From assembly GCA_050735975.1 (NCBI GenBank), contig JBOHVS010000337.1, forward strand, positions 1 through 60,056: a stretch of DNA of 60,056 bases. The letters run 5' to 3'. Under the pieces are notes generated by a model. That model had not been told where the DNA came from, made no database searches, and saw only the letters and a list, made by a program, of their open reading frames with translations. Below, piece after piece: positions 42,067-51,819 of the stretch (positions within the stretch are counted from its first letter, which is position 1; each line of letters opens with the position of its first letter). The stretch is from DATMBL01 sp050735975. GTDB lineage: Bacteria > Desulfobacterota > Binatia > UBA9968. Made by a program: the position numbers and the translations under genes.

Positions 42067-42609
42067 TTAGTACGCGCGCGCGATGCGCTGTTTCATTTCC
42101 TCCAGCTGAGTTCGCACACTGCCGTCGTAAATCTTGCCTTCCAACTCGACGAGCATTCCGCCGATGAGGGCCGGGTCCGTTTCTTTGTGAAGGACGACTT
42201 CCTTGCCGGAGATCCGGCCCAGTGCCATGCTTAACCGCTCCACTAGAGCGGGATCTAGAGGACTTGAAGCGGCGACTTTAGCCTCCACACGACCCTTGGC
42301 TTCATTCAGCATCCGGCGATAGCTGGCAACGATGGACGAAAAATATGTCAGACGGTCCCGCTCCAATAAGAGCGAAACGAAATTGATGGAGGTGGGAGAA
42401 AGTTGGAGGCCCCGGGCTACCTCTACCAGAATTTTCTTTCGGCTATCCACACCAAAGGCCGGGTTGTTTAAAACGGTTTCAAGGGGCGAATCGGTGTAGG
42501 CCGCAAGAAATCGCTCGATTTCTTGTCCGATGGTCTCTTCCTGACGGCTTTCCCGCGCCAACTGGAACAGAGCCCTGGTATATCTTCGGCTTAAGGTGCC
42601 TTCGATCAT
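42067..42609 (-). CDS. atpH: ATP synthase delta subunit (OSCP)
   Basis: A 180-residue delta subunit linking F1 to the b stator. N-terminal SRRYTRALFQLARES and C-terminal DPALIGGMLVELEGKIYDGSVRTQLEEMKQRI are diagnostic. It overlaps the end of atpF by four bases. Confidence 0.95.
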   Translation of the reverse strand: MIEGTLSRRYTRALFQLARESRQEETIGQEIERFLAAYTDSPLETVLNNPAFGVDSRKKILVEVARGLQLSPTSINFVSLLLERDRLTYFSSIVASYRRMLNEAKGRVEAKVAASSPLDPALVERLSMALGRISGKEVVLHKETDPALIGGMLVELEGKIYDGSVRTQLEEMKQRIARAY

Positions 42610-43154
42610 CTGACCTGTCCGACACTACGAATGAAGTCTTCGGCCAGACGGCTTTGGTCGGCCGGAGAGATATGACGCTGAACAAGCTCTCTCGCCGTAG
42701 CTTCGGCCTGATTAGCAATCTCTTCACGGATCTTCTGCCGTGTCACTATGACCTCTTGATCGGCGAGAAAACGGGCGTCTTCCTTGATCTTCGCCGCCAT
42801 CGCTTGGGCTTCGCTCAAGAGCTTGCTGCTCTCTCTTTCACCGAGACCCCGCAACTCTGCCTGAATCGACTGGACCTCTTCATGCAGACGCGCCAACCGT
42901 TGTTTGTATTCCTGGACCAGCGCCTCGGCTCGGCGTTTGCGCTCAGCCGCCTCCTCGATTATGGCCAGGACTTCACCGCGGCGAGTTCTTAAGAACTCGC
43001 GCACGAGCGGCAGAGCGAACCGCTTGATGATGTAGGCGAAAATCAAAAAGTTCGCGAGCGGGAGCCAGATGTCGTGGATAGATGGGGCATGATGCTCGGC
43101 TTCCGCTGCAGACGCCCAGGCTTGGGCCGTAAAGAGAATCTCGAAGAACCTCAC
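42606..43154 (-). CDS. atpF: ATP synthase b subunit
   Basis: A 182-residue stator subunit with one N-terminal membrane helix (IHDIWLPLANFLIFAYIIKR) and a long charged coiled-coil. A preceding stretch may be a signal-like sequence. It forms a heterodimer with b'. It overlaps both neighbours by four bases, showing tight translational coupling. Confidence 0.92.
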   Translation of the reverse strand: MRFFEILFTAQAWASAAEAEHHAPSIHDIWLPLANFLIFAYIIKRFALPLVREFLRTRRGEVLAIIEEAAERKRRAEALVQEYKQRLARLHEEVQSIQAELRGLGERESSKLLSEAQAMAAKIKEDARFLADQEVIVTRQKIREEIANQAEATARELVQRHISPADQSRLAEDFIRSVGQVR

Positions 43155-43579
43155 CCGACTCTCCTCCCCAGTATTTTGCTCACCATCTCCCGGGCAATCA
43201 CAGCGACCTCTGCGGCGGCGAGCTGCCTTTCTTTCTCCAATTGGCGCTGAATTTCCCGCCGTACTCGCTCCAACGTGCCGGTCGCCTCTTCTCTGGCCTG
43301 ACTTATAATTTTTTCGCGCTGGCGCCTGGCTTCCTGCAGAATTGCCTCTTTGGCTGCAAGCCCGGCTGCCTGCCCCTGAGCGATCATTTCCTCATACTGC
43401 GCTTTGAGTCGCTCTCCTTCGCGCATCAAGTCTTCCGACTGGTGCTGCGTGCCGGCTGTTCTGTGCTCTCGTTCCTCGAAGAGTGTAAGATATGGACGGA
43501 AGAGAATCCTCGCGAGGACTACCCAGACGACCAAAAAAATGATCATCTGATATACGACGGTATAGTCTAAGGAGATCAT
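43151..43579 (-). CDS. ATP synthase b' subunit
   Basis: A 142-residue second b-type subunit: membrane helix MIIFLVVWVVLARILFRPYL followed by a highly charged coiled-coil. Two different b subunits are typical of deltaproteobacteria, cyanobacteria and some other groups. It is the first atp gene of the operon; subunits a and c (atpB, atpE) are not in the window. Confidence 0.9.
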   Translation of the reverse strand: MISLDYTVVYQMIIFLVVWVVLARILFRPYLTLFEEREHRTAGTQHQSEDLMREGERLKAQYEEMIAQGQAAGLAAKEAILQEARRQREKIISQAREEATGTLERVRREIQRQLEKERQLAAAEVAVIAREMVSKILGRRVG

Positions 43580-43705
43580 CTGTTTCCCAATCTACTGCAT
43601 GGGCACAAACCGATTGATACCCAAGCAAAACCTGCCTCACCGATCGATATATATAAACGTAAGGTATCGGGATGGGATGAACGGCGAACCGAAGCTTACT
43701 TCAGC

Positions 43706-44320
43706 TTACTTCTCGGAATCTGCTTGCAGCTTGGGCTTCTGACCGGCCGCAGCCTTCTCAGCAGTCATGTTCTGTGAACTCGCAACTCCAACCTTGTCCC
43801 TTGCCACTCCCATTGAGCAGTCACCGTCGAATACCACGCCCTCGGCGATGACCAGCCGGGGGGTACTGATGTTGCCGTACAGTCGCGCCGGCGCTGCCAA
43901 CTCTACCCTTGCTTTAGCAGTCACGTTACCTTCGACTTTGCCACGGATAACTACAGTCTCGCCGGAGATTCTAGCCTTTACCTCGGCCCCCTCTCCAATC
44001 GTGAGGGTTCCCTGACACCTGATCTCCCCGTCCGCACTGCCATCGATTCTGGCCGAGCCTTGAAAGCTAAGCTGGCCGCTCACCCGACTTCCTTTGTAGA
44101 GGTGAGCGACGACTCCCGCTTCTACCGGCTTCGCTGGAGCTTCCACCTTGGGCGCTGCCGCAGGCGCGGGCGTTGGCGCAGCCGCTACCGGAGGCGCCTC
44201 GGGGGTGGGTTGCACTTCTTGCTTGAAAGTTTTCTCAGGTTCCTTTTCAGGCCCCTTTTTTCCACCAGGGTTTCGATCAAACCAAACCATCAGGAATGTA
44301 TCCCCCTCTGCTTCAGGCAA
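43706..44320 (-). CDS. Bactofilin
   Basis: A 204-residue bactofilin family protein. After a proline- and alanine-rich N-terminal tail comes the beta-helix core with repeated strands (VSGQLSFQGSARIDGSADGE, LTIGEGAEVKARISGETVVI, GKVEGNVTAKARVELAAPAR), then a charged tail. Bactofilins polymerise at the membrane and organise cell shape or polarity. The start is TTG 44320 or ATG 44290. It lies upstream of the atp operon on the same strand, a conserved arrangement in deltaproteobacteria with parAB. Confidence 0.9.
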   Translation of the reverse strand: MPEAEGDTFLMVWFDRNPGGKKGPEKEPEKTFKQEVQPTPEAPPVAAAPTPAPAAAPKVEAPAKPVEAGVVAHLYKGSRVSGQLSFQGSARIDGSADGEIRCQGTLTIGEGAEVKARISGETVVIRGKVEGNVTAKARVELAAPARLYGNISTPRLVIAEGVVFDGDCSMGVARDKVGVASSQNMTAEKAAAGQKPKLQADSEK

Positions 44321-44645
44321 GTTGCTCTATAGCATCCACGCACCCGGTTGTCAAAACACGAATTCAGCATCTCCTTCAGCAGTTTACCGGAAATGGATGG
44401 CGCAGGAAAATAAACAGCCTCTGGGCCTTGTTTTTGTGGGTTTGGGATCCGACCGAGAAGCTTTAGCAAGCTCCTGTCAGTGTCTTTAAGCGATATTAAG
44501 GCAGGCACAACCCCAGAAGGTGCCAAATTTGTCTGCAAACGACCCCCGTGTTATGTATGCTATGCGGACCGGTAAGCGCGGCCCGGCTAGGTTAGCGCCT
44601 AGAGAGCGCTTTGTCGCCGAACTCGGTCGGAAATGAGGAGCCACG
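44321..44645. other. Gene-free interval
   Basis: The 325 bases between the divergent bactofilin and cyclophilin genes hold no frame with a ribosome site or family resemblance, and no strong repeat or hairpin was seen. Promoters for both genes must lie here. Confidence 0.4.
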
Positions 44646-45245
44646 TTGAAGCAATTATTGTCGCGTGTGTTATTGCTACTGATCACGGTATCGAACGGCA
44701 TGGCTGCAGAGCCGCAAGATAAGAAAGGGCCGCTTTACGCTACCTTGAAGACCAATATGGGCGACATCGTGGTCGAGCTTTTTGCCGATAGAGCGCCCAA
44801 GACCGTCGCCAATTTTGTCGAACTCGCAACCGGAAACAAGGAGTGGACCGACCCAAAGACGCGGGAGAAAGTGAAGCGGCCGCTTTACAACGGCACGATC
44901 TTTCACCGCGTGATTCCCGGCTTCATGATTCAAGGGGGCGATCCCTTGGGGAATGGCACCGGCGGACCCGGTTTCCGTTTTGCAGACGAGTTCCATCCGC
45001 AGCTCAAACATTCCAAGGCCGGTATTCTTTCCATGGCCAATGCGGGGCCAAACACCAACGGGAGTCAATTCTTCATCACCCGCAAGGCTACCCCGTGGCT
45101 GGACGGCAGACACAGTGTTTTCGGCGAGGTGGTCAAGGGCCAAGCCGTCGTCGATAGTATTGCCAACGTCTCGCGCGATCCTCGCGACCGGCCAATGAAA
45201 GATATCGTCCTCCAGGAAGTGATCATCTCGCGCGGGAGCTTCTAA
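44646..45245 (+). CDS. Periplasmic peptidyl-prolyl cis-trans isomerase, cyclophilin type
   Basis: A 199-residue protein with a signal peptide (residues 1-21, cut before AEPQD) and one cyclophilin domain. The active-site region YNGTIFHRVIPGFMIQGGDP and NTNGSQFFITRKATPWLDG are intact, the latter with the conserved Phe and Trp. It speeds proline isomerisation in periplasmic protein folding. TTG 44646 is preceded by GGAG; the gene is monocistronic. Confidence 0.94.
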   Translation: MKQLLSRVLLLLITVSNGMAAEPQDKKGPLYATLKTNMGDIVVELFADRAPKTVANFVELATGNKEWTDPKTREKVKRPLYNGTIFHRVIPGFMIQGGDPLGNGTGGPGFRFADEFHPQLKHSKAGILSMANAGPNTNGSQFFITRKATPWLDGRHSVFGEVVKGQAVVDSIANVSRDPRDRPMKDIVLQEVIISRGSF

Positions 45246-45312
45246 CCGGCTTATTCAGCCATTCAGTCAAGCCGTAAAACGAGAGGTGATCCGTACAACC
45301 GCTAACGCGAAT

Positions 45313-46386
45313 CTAGAACAAATCAAAAGGCAATGAGAGCTGCGCGCTCACTTCCCTTAAATCTTTGATGATCGAGTCATGTAACGGAATACCGTTTGCG
45401 GTTCTTTCCTTGGCGGTCTCAAACTCGATCTCTCCGGCCACGTAGACTCTCTTTCGGCCGTCAATTGGCGGCGTCGACTTCAGCTCCCGAATCAGCCTGT
45501 CTATGTCGCTCTTGAACTCTTCCACGGGCCGAAACGGGTCGATGTGTATCGCCCCGAAGAAATGACCGCGCGGATCTTGATTGGAGTTGAGCGCAGTGAC
45601 GGTTCCGGTCAATACGCCGCAGAGAATCTCTACCACAATCGCGAGTCCATAACCCTTATGACTGCCCGCTTCGCGGGTTCCGCCGAGAGGTAATAATCGT
45701 CGAGCTTTCTGGGCCACCCGCGGGTCAGTCGTGGGCGCGGCGTTCTCGTCGAGTGCCCATCCGAGAGGTATAGCTTCGCCACGGCGCGCGGCGACCTCCA
45801 ATTTTCCAGCAGCCGCCGTATTGGTCGCCATGTCCAAAACGAAAGGCAGTTCATCCTTTGCCGGCGCCGCCACACAGATAGGATTGGTACCAAACTTCGC
45901 CTCACGACCAAACGTCGGCACGACTTGTCTGCTGGCGTTTGTCATTGCAAGGCCGATCATATCGTGCGGCAACGCTCGCATCGCGTAGTAAGCGGACATG
46001 CCGAAATGCCGGCTGTTTCGCACTCCCACGATACTCACACCCGAACTCTTGGCCTTTTGAATCGCGAGTTCCATCGCCCGATGGCCGGCCACCATGCCCA
46101 TCCCGTTATCTGCATCCAAAAGCGCCGAGGAGGCGTTCTCGGAGACGACACGCATGTCCGGCCTCGGGTTCATTTCTCCGTCCCGAAGCCATTTCACATA
46201 CCAACTGCGGGGGTTAAAGCGAAGCACGCCATGCGTCTCTACGCCGCGGAGGTCCGCCATCACGAGCACATTGGCCGCAGTTTCCGCATCGCTTGGTACG
46301 ACGCCTAATCTTTCGAACGCCAGGGTTACGAAGCGCGTCAGTTTCCGATGATCGACACGCGTGGTTCCTTTTGCATTAGTAGCCAT
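45313..46386 (-). CDS. Ldh family oxidoreductase (malate/L-lactate dehydrogenase type)
   Basis: A 357-residue NAD(P)-dependent dehydrogenase of the YlbC/ComC/MdhII fold, unrelated to classical lactate dehydrogenases. Signatures are LRGVETHGVLRF, SGVSIVGVRNSRHFGMSAYYA, TNPICVAAP and AGSHKGYGLAIVVEIL. Members reduce 2-oxoacids such as sulfopyruvate, oxaloacetate or ureidoglycolate-type substrates. Substrate not determinable. It stands alone between the cyclophilin and the antiporter operon. Confidence 0.92.
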   Translation of the reverse strand: MATNAKGTTRVDHRKLTRFVTLAFERLGVVPSDAETAANVLVMADLRGVETHGVLRFNPRSWYVKWLRDGEMNPRPDMRVVSENASSALLDADNGMGMVAGHRAMELAIQKAKSSGVSIVGVRNSRHFGMSAYYAMRALPHDMIGLAMTNASRQVVPTFGREAKFGTNPICVAAPAKDELPFVLDMATNTAAAGKLEVAARRGEAIPLGWALDENAAPTTDPRVAQKARRLLPLGGTREAGSHKGYGLAIVVEILCGVLTGTVTALNSNQDPRGHFFGAIHIDPFRPVEEFKSDIDRLIRELKSTPPIDGRKRVYVAGEIEFETAKERTANGIPLHDSIIKDLREVSAQLSLPFDLF

Positions 46387-46484
46387 TGCACTCTTCCTCG
46401 CTTGTTTGCGCTATTGTCAGCTTTTTGCAGTGCTTCGCAGGCAATTCAGGCGCCGGCTGGTGCCGATACGGATGGACCGGTTTC

Positions 46485-48233
46485 CTATACGATGAAAATA
46501 TTCCATGCCAATAACATCACGAAGCAGGAGAGCACGACCAAAATGATGAATCCTAATGTGGGCCGGTGGCGGTTCGGGTCATAAAACACTTCGTCGCCAC
46601 CCCGGCCCCCATCTCGCTTATCGCCCGACTGAGGAACAAAACGAGCGGCAAACTCAACAGGGTCTGCGCACGCCTTGGCTAAGCCGTGCGCTAAATCTAA
46701 CGTTATCCGTTCGGCGGCGGCAAAAAGCCGGTCCAACGAAACGACAGTTAGACGAAAAAGAATCGGCGCCGGCTTCCGGTAGAACCAGTCAAAATCCAAG
46801 GTGATCATGGGTTCGGCGTGAATCTTGTCGATCACAAGCCAAAAAGCAAGTCCAGTGAATGCCAGCAGCTGTAAGGTTTCAAGCAGATGAGCCGCGGTAT
46901 AAGGCCGGTAAGCGACGGGAAAAGGCATCACTTGATAGAGTAGCTCCGGATAAATACCAATCGCTAAATTGATCGCGCCAGCCAAAATCATACCGACGTA
47001 CATGTTCCATGGAACAGGTTGAGTCCGGACGGAACGCTCCGGCCCGAACCAGGTAAAGTACGGAACCTTTAAGCCGATGCTGAGAAACGTTCCGACCGAA
47101 GCCAGATTCAGAAGTAAAACCATGCCGGTCTCGTGGTTAAGTTCTGCTGCATGGACAACCAACGACTTGCTCACAAAGCCGCTGAATAACGGAAATGCGG
47201 ATATCGACAGTGCGCCGACCATGTATAGCAAGAACACCCATGGCAGCGGCCGGAGCAAACCTCCCAGCTCGGACATTTTGCTTCTGCCGGTCGAGTACAA
47301 GACTGCGCCCGCTCCCATGAACAGCAAGCCCTTATAGAGAATATGCGCGAAGGCGTGGGCCGTAGAGCCGTTGATGGCGACTTCCGTTCCGATCCCGATT
47401 CCGGCAACCATGTATCCGACCTGGCTCACAATGTGATAGGCGAGCACGCGGCGGATGTCATTTTCCAAAAATGCCAAGATGACCCCGTAGACCGCCATGA
47501 CAGTTCCGACTACCATCAGGATTTCCCAGCCGGCAAACCCGCGGGCCAAAACATAGACGGCAGTTTTTGTAGTAAAGGCGCTGAGGAAAACAGTCCCGGT
47601 AACCGTGCCTTCGGGGTAAGAATCCGCCAGCCAGGCGTGCAGCGGAGGAATCGCAGCGTTGATAGAGAAGCTTAGCAGAACCAGATAGGCCGCCGGGCCG
47701 GCTTCGAATGAATCGAATAAAATCGAGCCGGTCTCAACGTACCGCCAAAGAATCCCGGACAAAAGCGCGCTGCCGCCAAAAAGGTGGACAAGAAGATAGC
47801 GCATGCCTGCCGCCCTTGAGCGGTCCGTGCGCCGAGCCAAAACAAGATAGACGGAAGCGACGGCCATGATCTCCCAATACACAAATAGGGTGACAAAATC
47901 GCCGGCGAAAAGAGCTCCCAACGAAGAGCCGGCATAAATCAACGCCGCTACTTGCTGGCCGGTATCCTTAAGATGATAGCCGTAAATTCCGCCCAAGAAC
48001 GCAATCAGGACGAAGACATATGCGAAGGCGACGCTCAGACGGTCCACTCGAAGCGGCACCAGATCGAAATCTAAAAAGCGGAGCGTGGAGGAGCTGCCTT
48101 GCTCGAGTTGACTAATAAGCGCGAACGCCAGCAAGGGAAAAAGCAGAAACGCGAGACTCCGGACTCGTCGCGGTACGATGGGAAGCAAGAGAGCGCCAAA
48201 AAGGAAAATGGCGGCAGGCGGAAGATGGCTCAT
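46485..48233 (-). CDS. MrpD/NuoL-like antiporter subunit (third copy)
   Basis: A 582-residue proton_antipo_M family protein with about 14 helices plus a C-terminal extension containing one more helix. The conserved glutamate in FVYWEIMAVASVYLV and lysine in FTTKTAVYVLARGF are kept. It is the last and longest of three antiporter-type subunits in this operon, overlapping the 77-residue gene by four bases. Cation/proton exchange or proton pumping at the inner membrane is expected. Confidence 0.85.
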   Translation of the reverse strand: MSHLPPAAIFLFGALLLPIVPRRVRSLAFLLFPLLAFALISQLEQGSSSTLRFLDFDLVPLRVDRLSVAFAYVFVLIAFLGGIYGYHLKDTGQQVAALIYAGSSLGALFAGDFVTLFVYWEIMAVASVYLVLARRTDRSRAAGMRYLLVHLFGGSALLSGILWRYVETGSILFDSFEAGPAAYLVLLSFSINAAIPPLHAWLADSYPEGTVTGTVFLSAFTTKTAVYVLARGFAGWEILMVVGTVMAVYGVILAFLENDIRRVLAYHIVSQVGYMVAGIGIGTEVAINGSTAHAFAHILYKGLLFMGAGAVLYSTGRSKMSELGGLLRPLPWVFLLYMVGALSISAFPLFSGFVSKSLVVHAAELNHETGMVLLLNLASVGTFLSIGLKVPYFTWFGPERSVRTQPVPWNMYVGMILAGAINLAIGIYPELLYQVMPFPVAYRPYTAAHLLETLQLLAFTGLAFWLVIDKIHAEPMITLDFDWFYRKPAPILFRLTVVSLDRLFAAAERITLDLAHGLAKACADPVEFAARFVPQSGDKRDGGRGGDEVFYDPNRHRPTLGFIILVVLSCFVMLLAWNIFIV

Positions 48234-48463
48234 GGCGACGTCTTTTGGTGGTAGTAATTTTCGTTACGCTGAACCCAGGGGCCCAGGATGAATTTGGCGA
48301 CCAGCATGATGGCGAGACAGCCGATGAAACCAAAAAGAGAGAAAAAACCGTAGACGTGTGACCACCAAAACTCGCCGTGATACTCAACTCCCAAAAACCA
48401 CGCGTCGGCGACTGTAGAGATAAGGAACCCGCCGAAAAGGAAAGCGAGCGGCACTCGTCTCAT
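48230..48463 (-). CDS. Small two-helix membrane protein of the antiporter operon
   Basis: A 77-residue protein with two predicted membrane segments (LAFLFGGFLISTVADAWFLG and VYGFFSLFGFIGCLAIMLVA). It overlaps the antiporter genes on both sides by ATGA, so it is translated with them. I do not recognise a Mrp subunit in it; it may be an accessory subunit of the complex. Confidence 0.7.
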   Translation of the reverse strand: MRRVPLAFLFGGFLISTVADAWFLGVEYHGEFWWSHVYGFFSLFGFIGCLAIMLVAKFILGPWVQRNENYYHQKTSP

Positions 48464-49962
48464 GGCCCAACTCCTCCGAGAACACTCATGACGGCCGCGG
48501 AACTGAGGGAGTAAAAGTGAAGAATTCCGTCGGGATAGATTCCCAGCAAAAGGGCAAATGCCGCGGTCAATAGGAGAGGAATCACCATAAGGGGCGAGGC
48601 TTCGTCAACCTTCGTGAAGTCCTTCGATGGTTTAAAAAACGCGCGAATCACAATGGGGAAAAGGTAGCCGGCGTTCAGCAGTCCGCTCAGCAGCAGCACG
48701 CCCAGCAAAATCGGCTGTCCGGTTTCTACGGCCCCCTGGGCCAGAAACCACTTGCTCAGGAACCCGCCTACCGGCGGCAGGCCCGCTAACCCCAAGGAGC
48801 CGACGGTAAAAGCAGCCATCGTAAGAGGCATCTGCTTTCCGATCCCGTCCAGTTCGCTGACATTTTCCCGCCCTGTCTTCACATAGATGGCGCCGGCACA
48901 AAAGAACAGCGTGATTTTCATCGCCGCGTGAGTCGTCAGGTGGAAAAGTCCGCCCAACCAGCCGGCAGGCGCCAGCAGAACCGTCCCTAAAATAATGTAA
49001 GAGAGATGCCCGACCGTCGAATATGCCAACCGTCGCTTTAGGTTGTCTTGCGCCATGGCCAAAAACGACGCGATAACAACAGTTGCGGCCGCGACAACGG
49101 CTGCTAGTGTCGTTGCCCCGATTTCACCGGCCAATTCCGGGCCAAAGACGAATCCCATCACACGCGCAAAACCGAAGACTCCAGCTTTCACGACGGCGAC
49201 GGCATGCAAAAGCGCGCTCACCGGCGTCGGAGCGATCATCGCGGAAGGCAACCAGCCATGGAGCGGCATCAACCCGGATTTCGCCCCGACTCCCACGAGG
49301 AACAAAACAAAAAGCGCAAGCAACCCGGTTTTGCTCGCCGACGGCGACAAAAATCCTCCCGCGACAAAATTCAAGGTGCCGGCCATGCTCTGAGTTAAAC
49401 CGACAGCCAGCAGCAAGGCGACTCCGCCGCTGAGCAAAAAGGCCAAATACTTTCGTCCGGCACTGAAGGCCGCAGCGCTCTCTTTATGGACTACGAGAGG
49501 ATAAGTCGAAATCGTGAGCACCTCGTAAAATATAAAAAAGGTCAGCAGGTTCGCTGCAAAAGCGATGCCCATCGTCGCTGAAAGGCAAACGGCAAAGCTC
49601 GCGAAGTAGCGCGTTTGATTATGCTCGTTCAGCGCTCGCATGTAACCGATCGAATAGAACGACGTAAAAATCCACAAAAGAGAAGCCGATAGAGCGAAGA
49701 TTAGGCCCAGAGGGTCCGCCTTCAGTGCGAGCGATATACCCGGAGTCATGTCGAAAAGAGTGACCTCGGGGTGTCGCCCGGCAATGACCGCTGGAAGCAT
49801 CGAACTCACCACCGCGAATTTGCACAGGGCGGCGACGATCGTCCATGTCTCCCGCAGGTTCGGCCTGCGACTCGACAGCGGGATCAGAACCGCTGCGATG
49901 AGCGAAATGAGCACCGCCGCAAGCGGCGCGAAAGAAAAATAGCCCTCGGCCCCCTGCGGCAT
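48460..49962 (-). CDS. MrpD/NuoN-like antiporter subunit (second copy)
   Basis: A 500-residue proton_antipo_M protein. The TM5 glutamate in FFIFYEVLTISTYPLV and lysine in KSGLMPLHGWLPSAMIAPTP are intact, as is HAVAVVKAGVFGFARV. ATG 49962 lies one base after the stop of the preceding gene; TTG 49974 is an alternative start. It is likely a proton-translocating subunit of the antiporter complex. Confidence 0.88.
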   Translation of the reverse strand: MPQGAEGYFSFAPLAAVLISLIAAVLIPLSSRRPNLRETWTIVAALCKFAVVSSMLPAVIAGRHPEVTLFDMTPGISLALKADPLGLIFALSASLLWIFTSFYSIGYMRALNEHNQTRYFASFAVCLSATMGIAFAANLLTFFIFYEVLTISTYPLVVHKESAAAFSAGRKYLAFLLSGGVALLLAVGLTQSMAGTLNFVAGGFLSPSASKTGLLALFVLFLVGVGAKSGLMPLHGWLPSAMIAPTPVSALLHAVAVVKAGVFGFARVMGFVFGPELAGEIGATTLAAVVAAATVVIASFLAMAQDNLKRRLAYSTVGHLSYIILGTVLLAPAGWLGGLFHLTTHAAMKITLFFCAGAIYVKTGRENVSELDGIGKQMPLTMAAFTVGSLGLAGLPPVGGFLSKWFLAQGAVETGQPILLGVLLLSGLLNAGYLFPIVIRAFFKPSKDFTKVDEASPLMVIPLLLTAAFALLLGIYPDGILHFYSLSSAAVMSVLGGVGP

Positions 49963-49963
49963 C

Positions 49964-51448
49964 TCAACCCCCAAGCTCAGTCAGCGGCGCCGGGACGAGC
50001 TCCAATACGTGGCTTACTATGATGCTATTGAGTAAACCCAGGGCCAACACGCCCGCTCCAAGGACCACTGTCGGAAGCAGCATGCTCGCTGGTGGATCGG
50101 ACACGTTCTTAGAAACACTTTCCTCTTTAGAGGGATCCGCGTAAACCTGCTCCAACACGCGAAAGAAGTAAATTGCGGTGAGGAGACTGCTGAGTAGGAT
50201 CGTCGCCACGAAAATCCAGTTTCCCGCGTCAATGCCCCCGAGAAGCAGGTACCATTTGCTGAAAAACCCCGCAGTGGGCGGAATGCCGACCATGGAGAGC
50301 GCCGATATGGTGAAAGCAGCCATGGTCCAGGGCATCTTCTTTCCCAAGCCGGCGAAGCGATAGACCTCCCACCAGCCCGTCCGAAAACGGATGCTACCCG
50401 CGACTAAAAACAGGCAAGCCTTCATAAAGGCGTGATTGAGAATGTGGAGAAGGGCTCCTATAAGGCCCATTGGGTTGGCTAGCCCGATGCCAAGTCCGAT
50501 ATAAGCGATCTGGCTGATGCTGCTGTAGGCCAGCATGCGCCGAAAATCGCTCTGCGCGATCGCCATGATCGAGCCATAGAGGATTCCCGCTGCAGCCAAC
50601 CATCCGATGATGGAAGTCACGGGCAGTATATCGCGCAGGTAATCGGGCTGGAAAACGGTCAAGAACATACGGATGACGGCATAGGCGGCAACTTTAGTCA
50701 TTATCGGCGCAACCAATCCGGTGACGGCCGAAGGCGCATAAGTATAGACATCGGGAAGCCACAGATGGAGTGGAAACAGCGCCATCTTTAAACCCAGGGC
50801 GATGAAGATCAATGCTGCAGCGGCTGCAACGGCGCGCGAGTCGTAAAGGTCGGGCAACCGCTGCGCCACGTCAGCCATGTTCAAAGAGCCCGTCGAGAAG
50901 TAGAGAAATCCGACTCCCAAAACATAAAAGCTGCCCGCGATGCTTCCCAGAATCAAATAGCGAAACGCTGCGACCGGTCCGCGCTCATCGCCCACCGCCA
51001 TGAGCGCATAGGCGGAGAGAGAGGCGATCTCCAAAAAAATGAAAAGGTTAAACAAGTCCCCGGTAACGATGATCCCTAAGAGGCCTGCCAGGAACAGCAT
51101 GGCGAGCGCGTACATGGGGACAAAGCGCTCTGGCACTTCTTGGAGAATCGAGCGACGGGAATAGAGTAGAACTAGGGTTCCGACCAGCGTGACCACGGTC
51201 GCCATGAACGCCGACAAAACATCTAGAACATACTCGATTCCGACGGGTGGCGCCCATCCTCCGAGATGGTAACGGAGCTCGCCTCCTGAGATTACCGCCA
51301 GAAGACCCGCGGCGGAGAAGACAAAGGAGAGAAAAGCTCCGATTACAGCGATGGCAAAAGCGAGGTCTCTTTTTAGAAACCCGGCGAGAGGAATGATGAA
51401 CGCTGAAAATAAAAGCGTGACAGGGATAAGAACGGGCAGATGGCTCAC
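49964..51448 (-). CDS. MrpD/MbhH-like antiporter subunit (first copy)
   Basis: A 494-residue proton_antipo_M protein corresponding to MnhD or MbhH. FNLFIFLEIASLSAYALM holds the TM5 glutamate, KMALFPLHLWLPDVYTYAPS and TKVAAYAVIRMF the lysines. GTG 51448 overlaps the MnhC-like stop (GTGA); the longer frame to 51634 is a shadow over the previous gene. It follows the MnhC-like gene, as in Mrp and Mbh operons. Confidence 0.92.
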   Translation of the reverse strand: MSHLPVLIPVTLLFSAFIIPLAGFLKRDLAFAIAVIGAFLSFVFSAAGLLAVISGGELRYHLGGWAPPVGIEYVLDVLSAFMATVVTLVGTLVLLYSRRSILQEVPERFVPMYALAMLFLAGLLGIIVTGDLFNLFIFLEIASLSAYALMAVGDERGPVAAFRYLILGSIAGSFYVLGVGFLYFSTGSLNMADVAQRLPDLYDSRAVAAAAALIFIALGLKMALFPLHLWLPDVYTYAPSAVTGLVAPIMTKVAAYAVIRMFLTVFQPDYLRDILPVTSIIGWLAAAGILYGSIMAIAQSDFRRMLAYSSISQIAYIGLGIGLANPMGLIGALLHILNHAFMKACLFLVAGSIRFRTGWWEVYRFAGLGKKMPWTMAAFTISALSMVGIPPTAGFFSKWYLLLGGIDAGNWIFVATILLSSLLTAIYFFRVLEQVYADPSKEESVSKNVSDPPASMLLPTVVLGAGVLALGLLNSIIVSHVLELVPAPLTELGG

Positions 51449-51816
51449 GATGATTGTCTCATCCGCTCCAGTATGGTTCCTTCCTCTAAACTGCGGTAGC
51501 GGCGATAGATCGTAATCAACAAGGCGAGGGCTACTCCGGTGGTGGCGACGCTGACCACAATCGCTGTTAGAATGAGAACGTGGGGCAATGGATTGACGTA
51601 ACCAGCAGCTTCCGCGCTTATTCGCGCATCCCATACTGGGACCGTGGCCCCTGGCTTCGTCGCTCCCTGAATGAAGAAAAGGAAGATAGCGGTTTGAAAG
51701 ACGTTCATGCCGATGATTTTTTTGAAGAGGTTGCGTTTTCCGACCATGCCGTAAAGACCAATTGCTAGCAAGATCGCGATCATAAAGTAATTGTAGTTGG
51801 TGATGAATGAGTTCAC
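51445..51816 (-). CDS. mnhC: MrpC/NuoK-like subunit
   Basis: A 123-residue three-helix protein of the NuoK/MnhC/MbhG family. GLYGMVGKRNLFKKIIGMNV and PLPHVLILTAIVVSVATTGVALALLITIY are typical; the two glutamates seen in NuoK are absent, as usual for Mrp relatives. It precedes the MnhD-like gene with GTGA overlap. Confidence 0.92.
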   Translation of the reverse strand: MNSFITNYNYFMIAILLAIGLYGMVGKRNLFKKIIGMNVFQTAIFLFFIQGATKPGATVPVWDARISAEAAGYVNPLPHVLILTAIVVSVATTGVALALLITIYRRYRSLEEGTILERMRQSS

Positions 51817-51819
51817 GAT

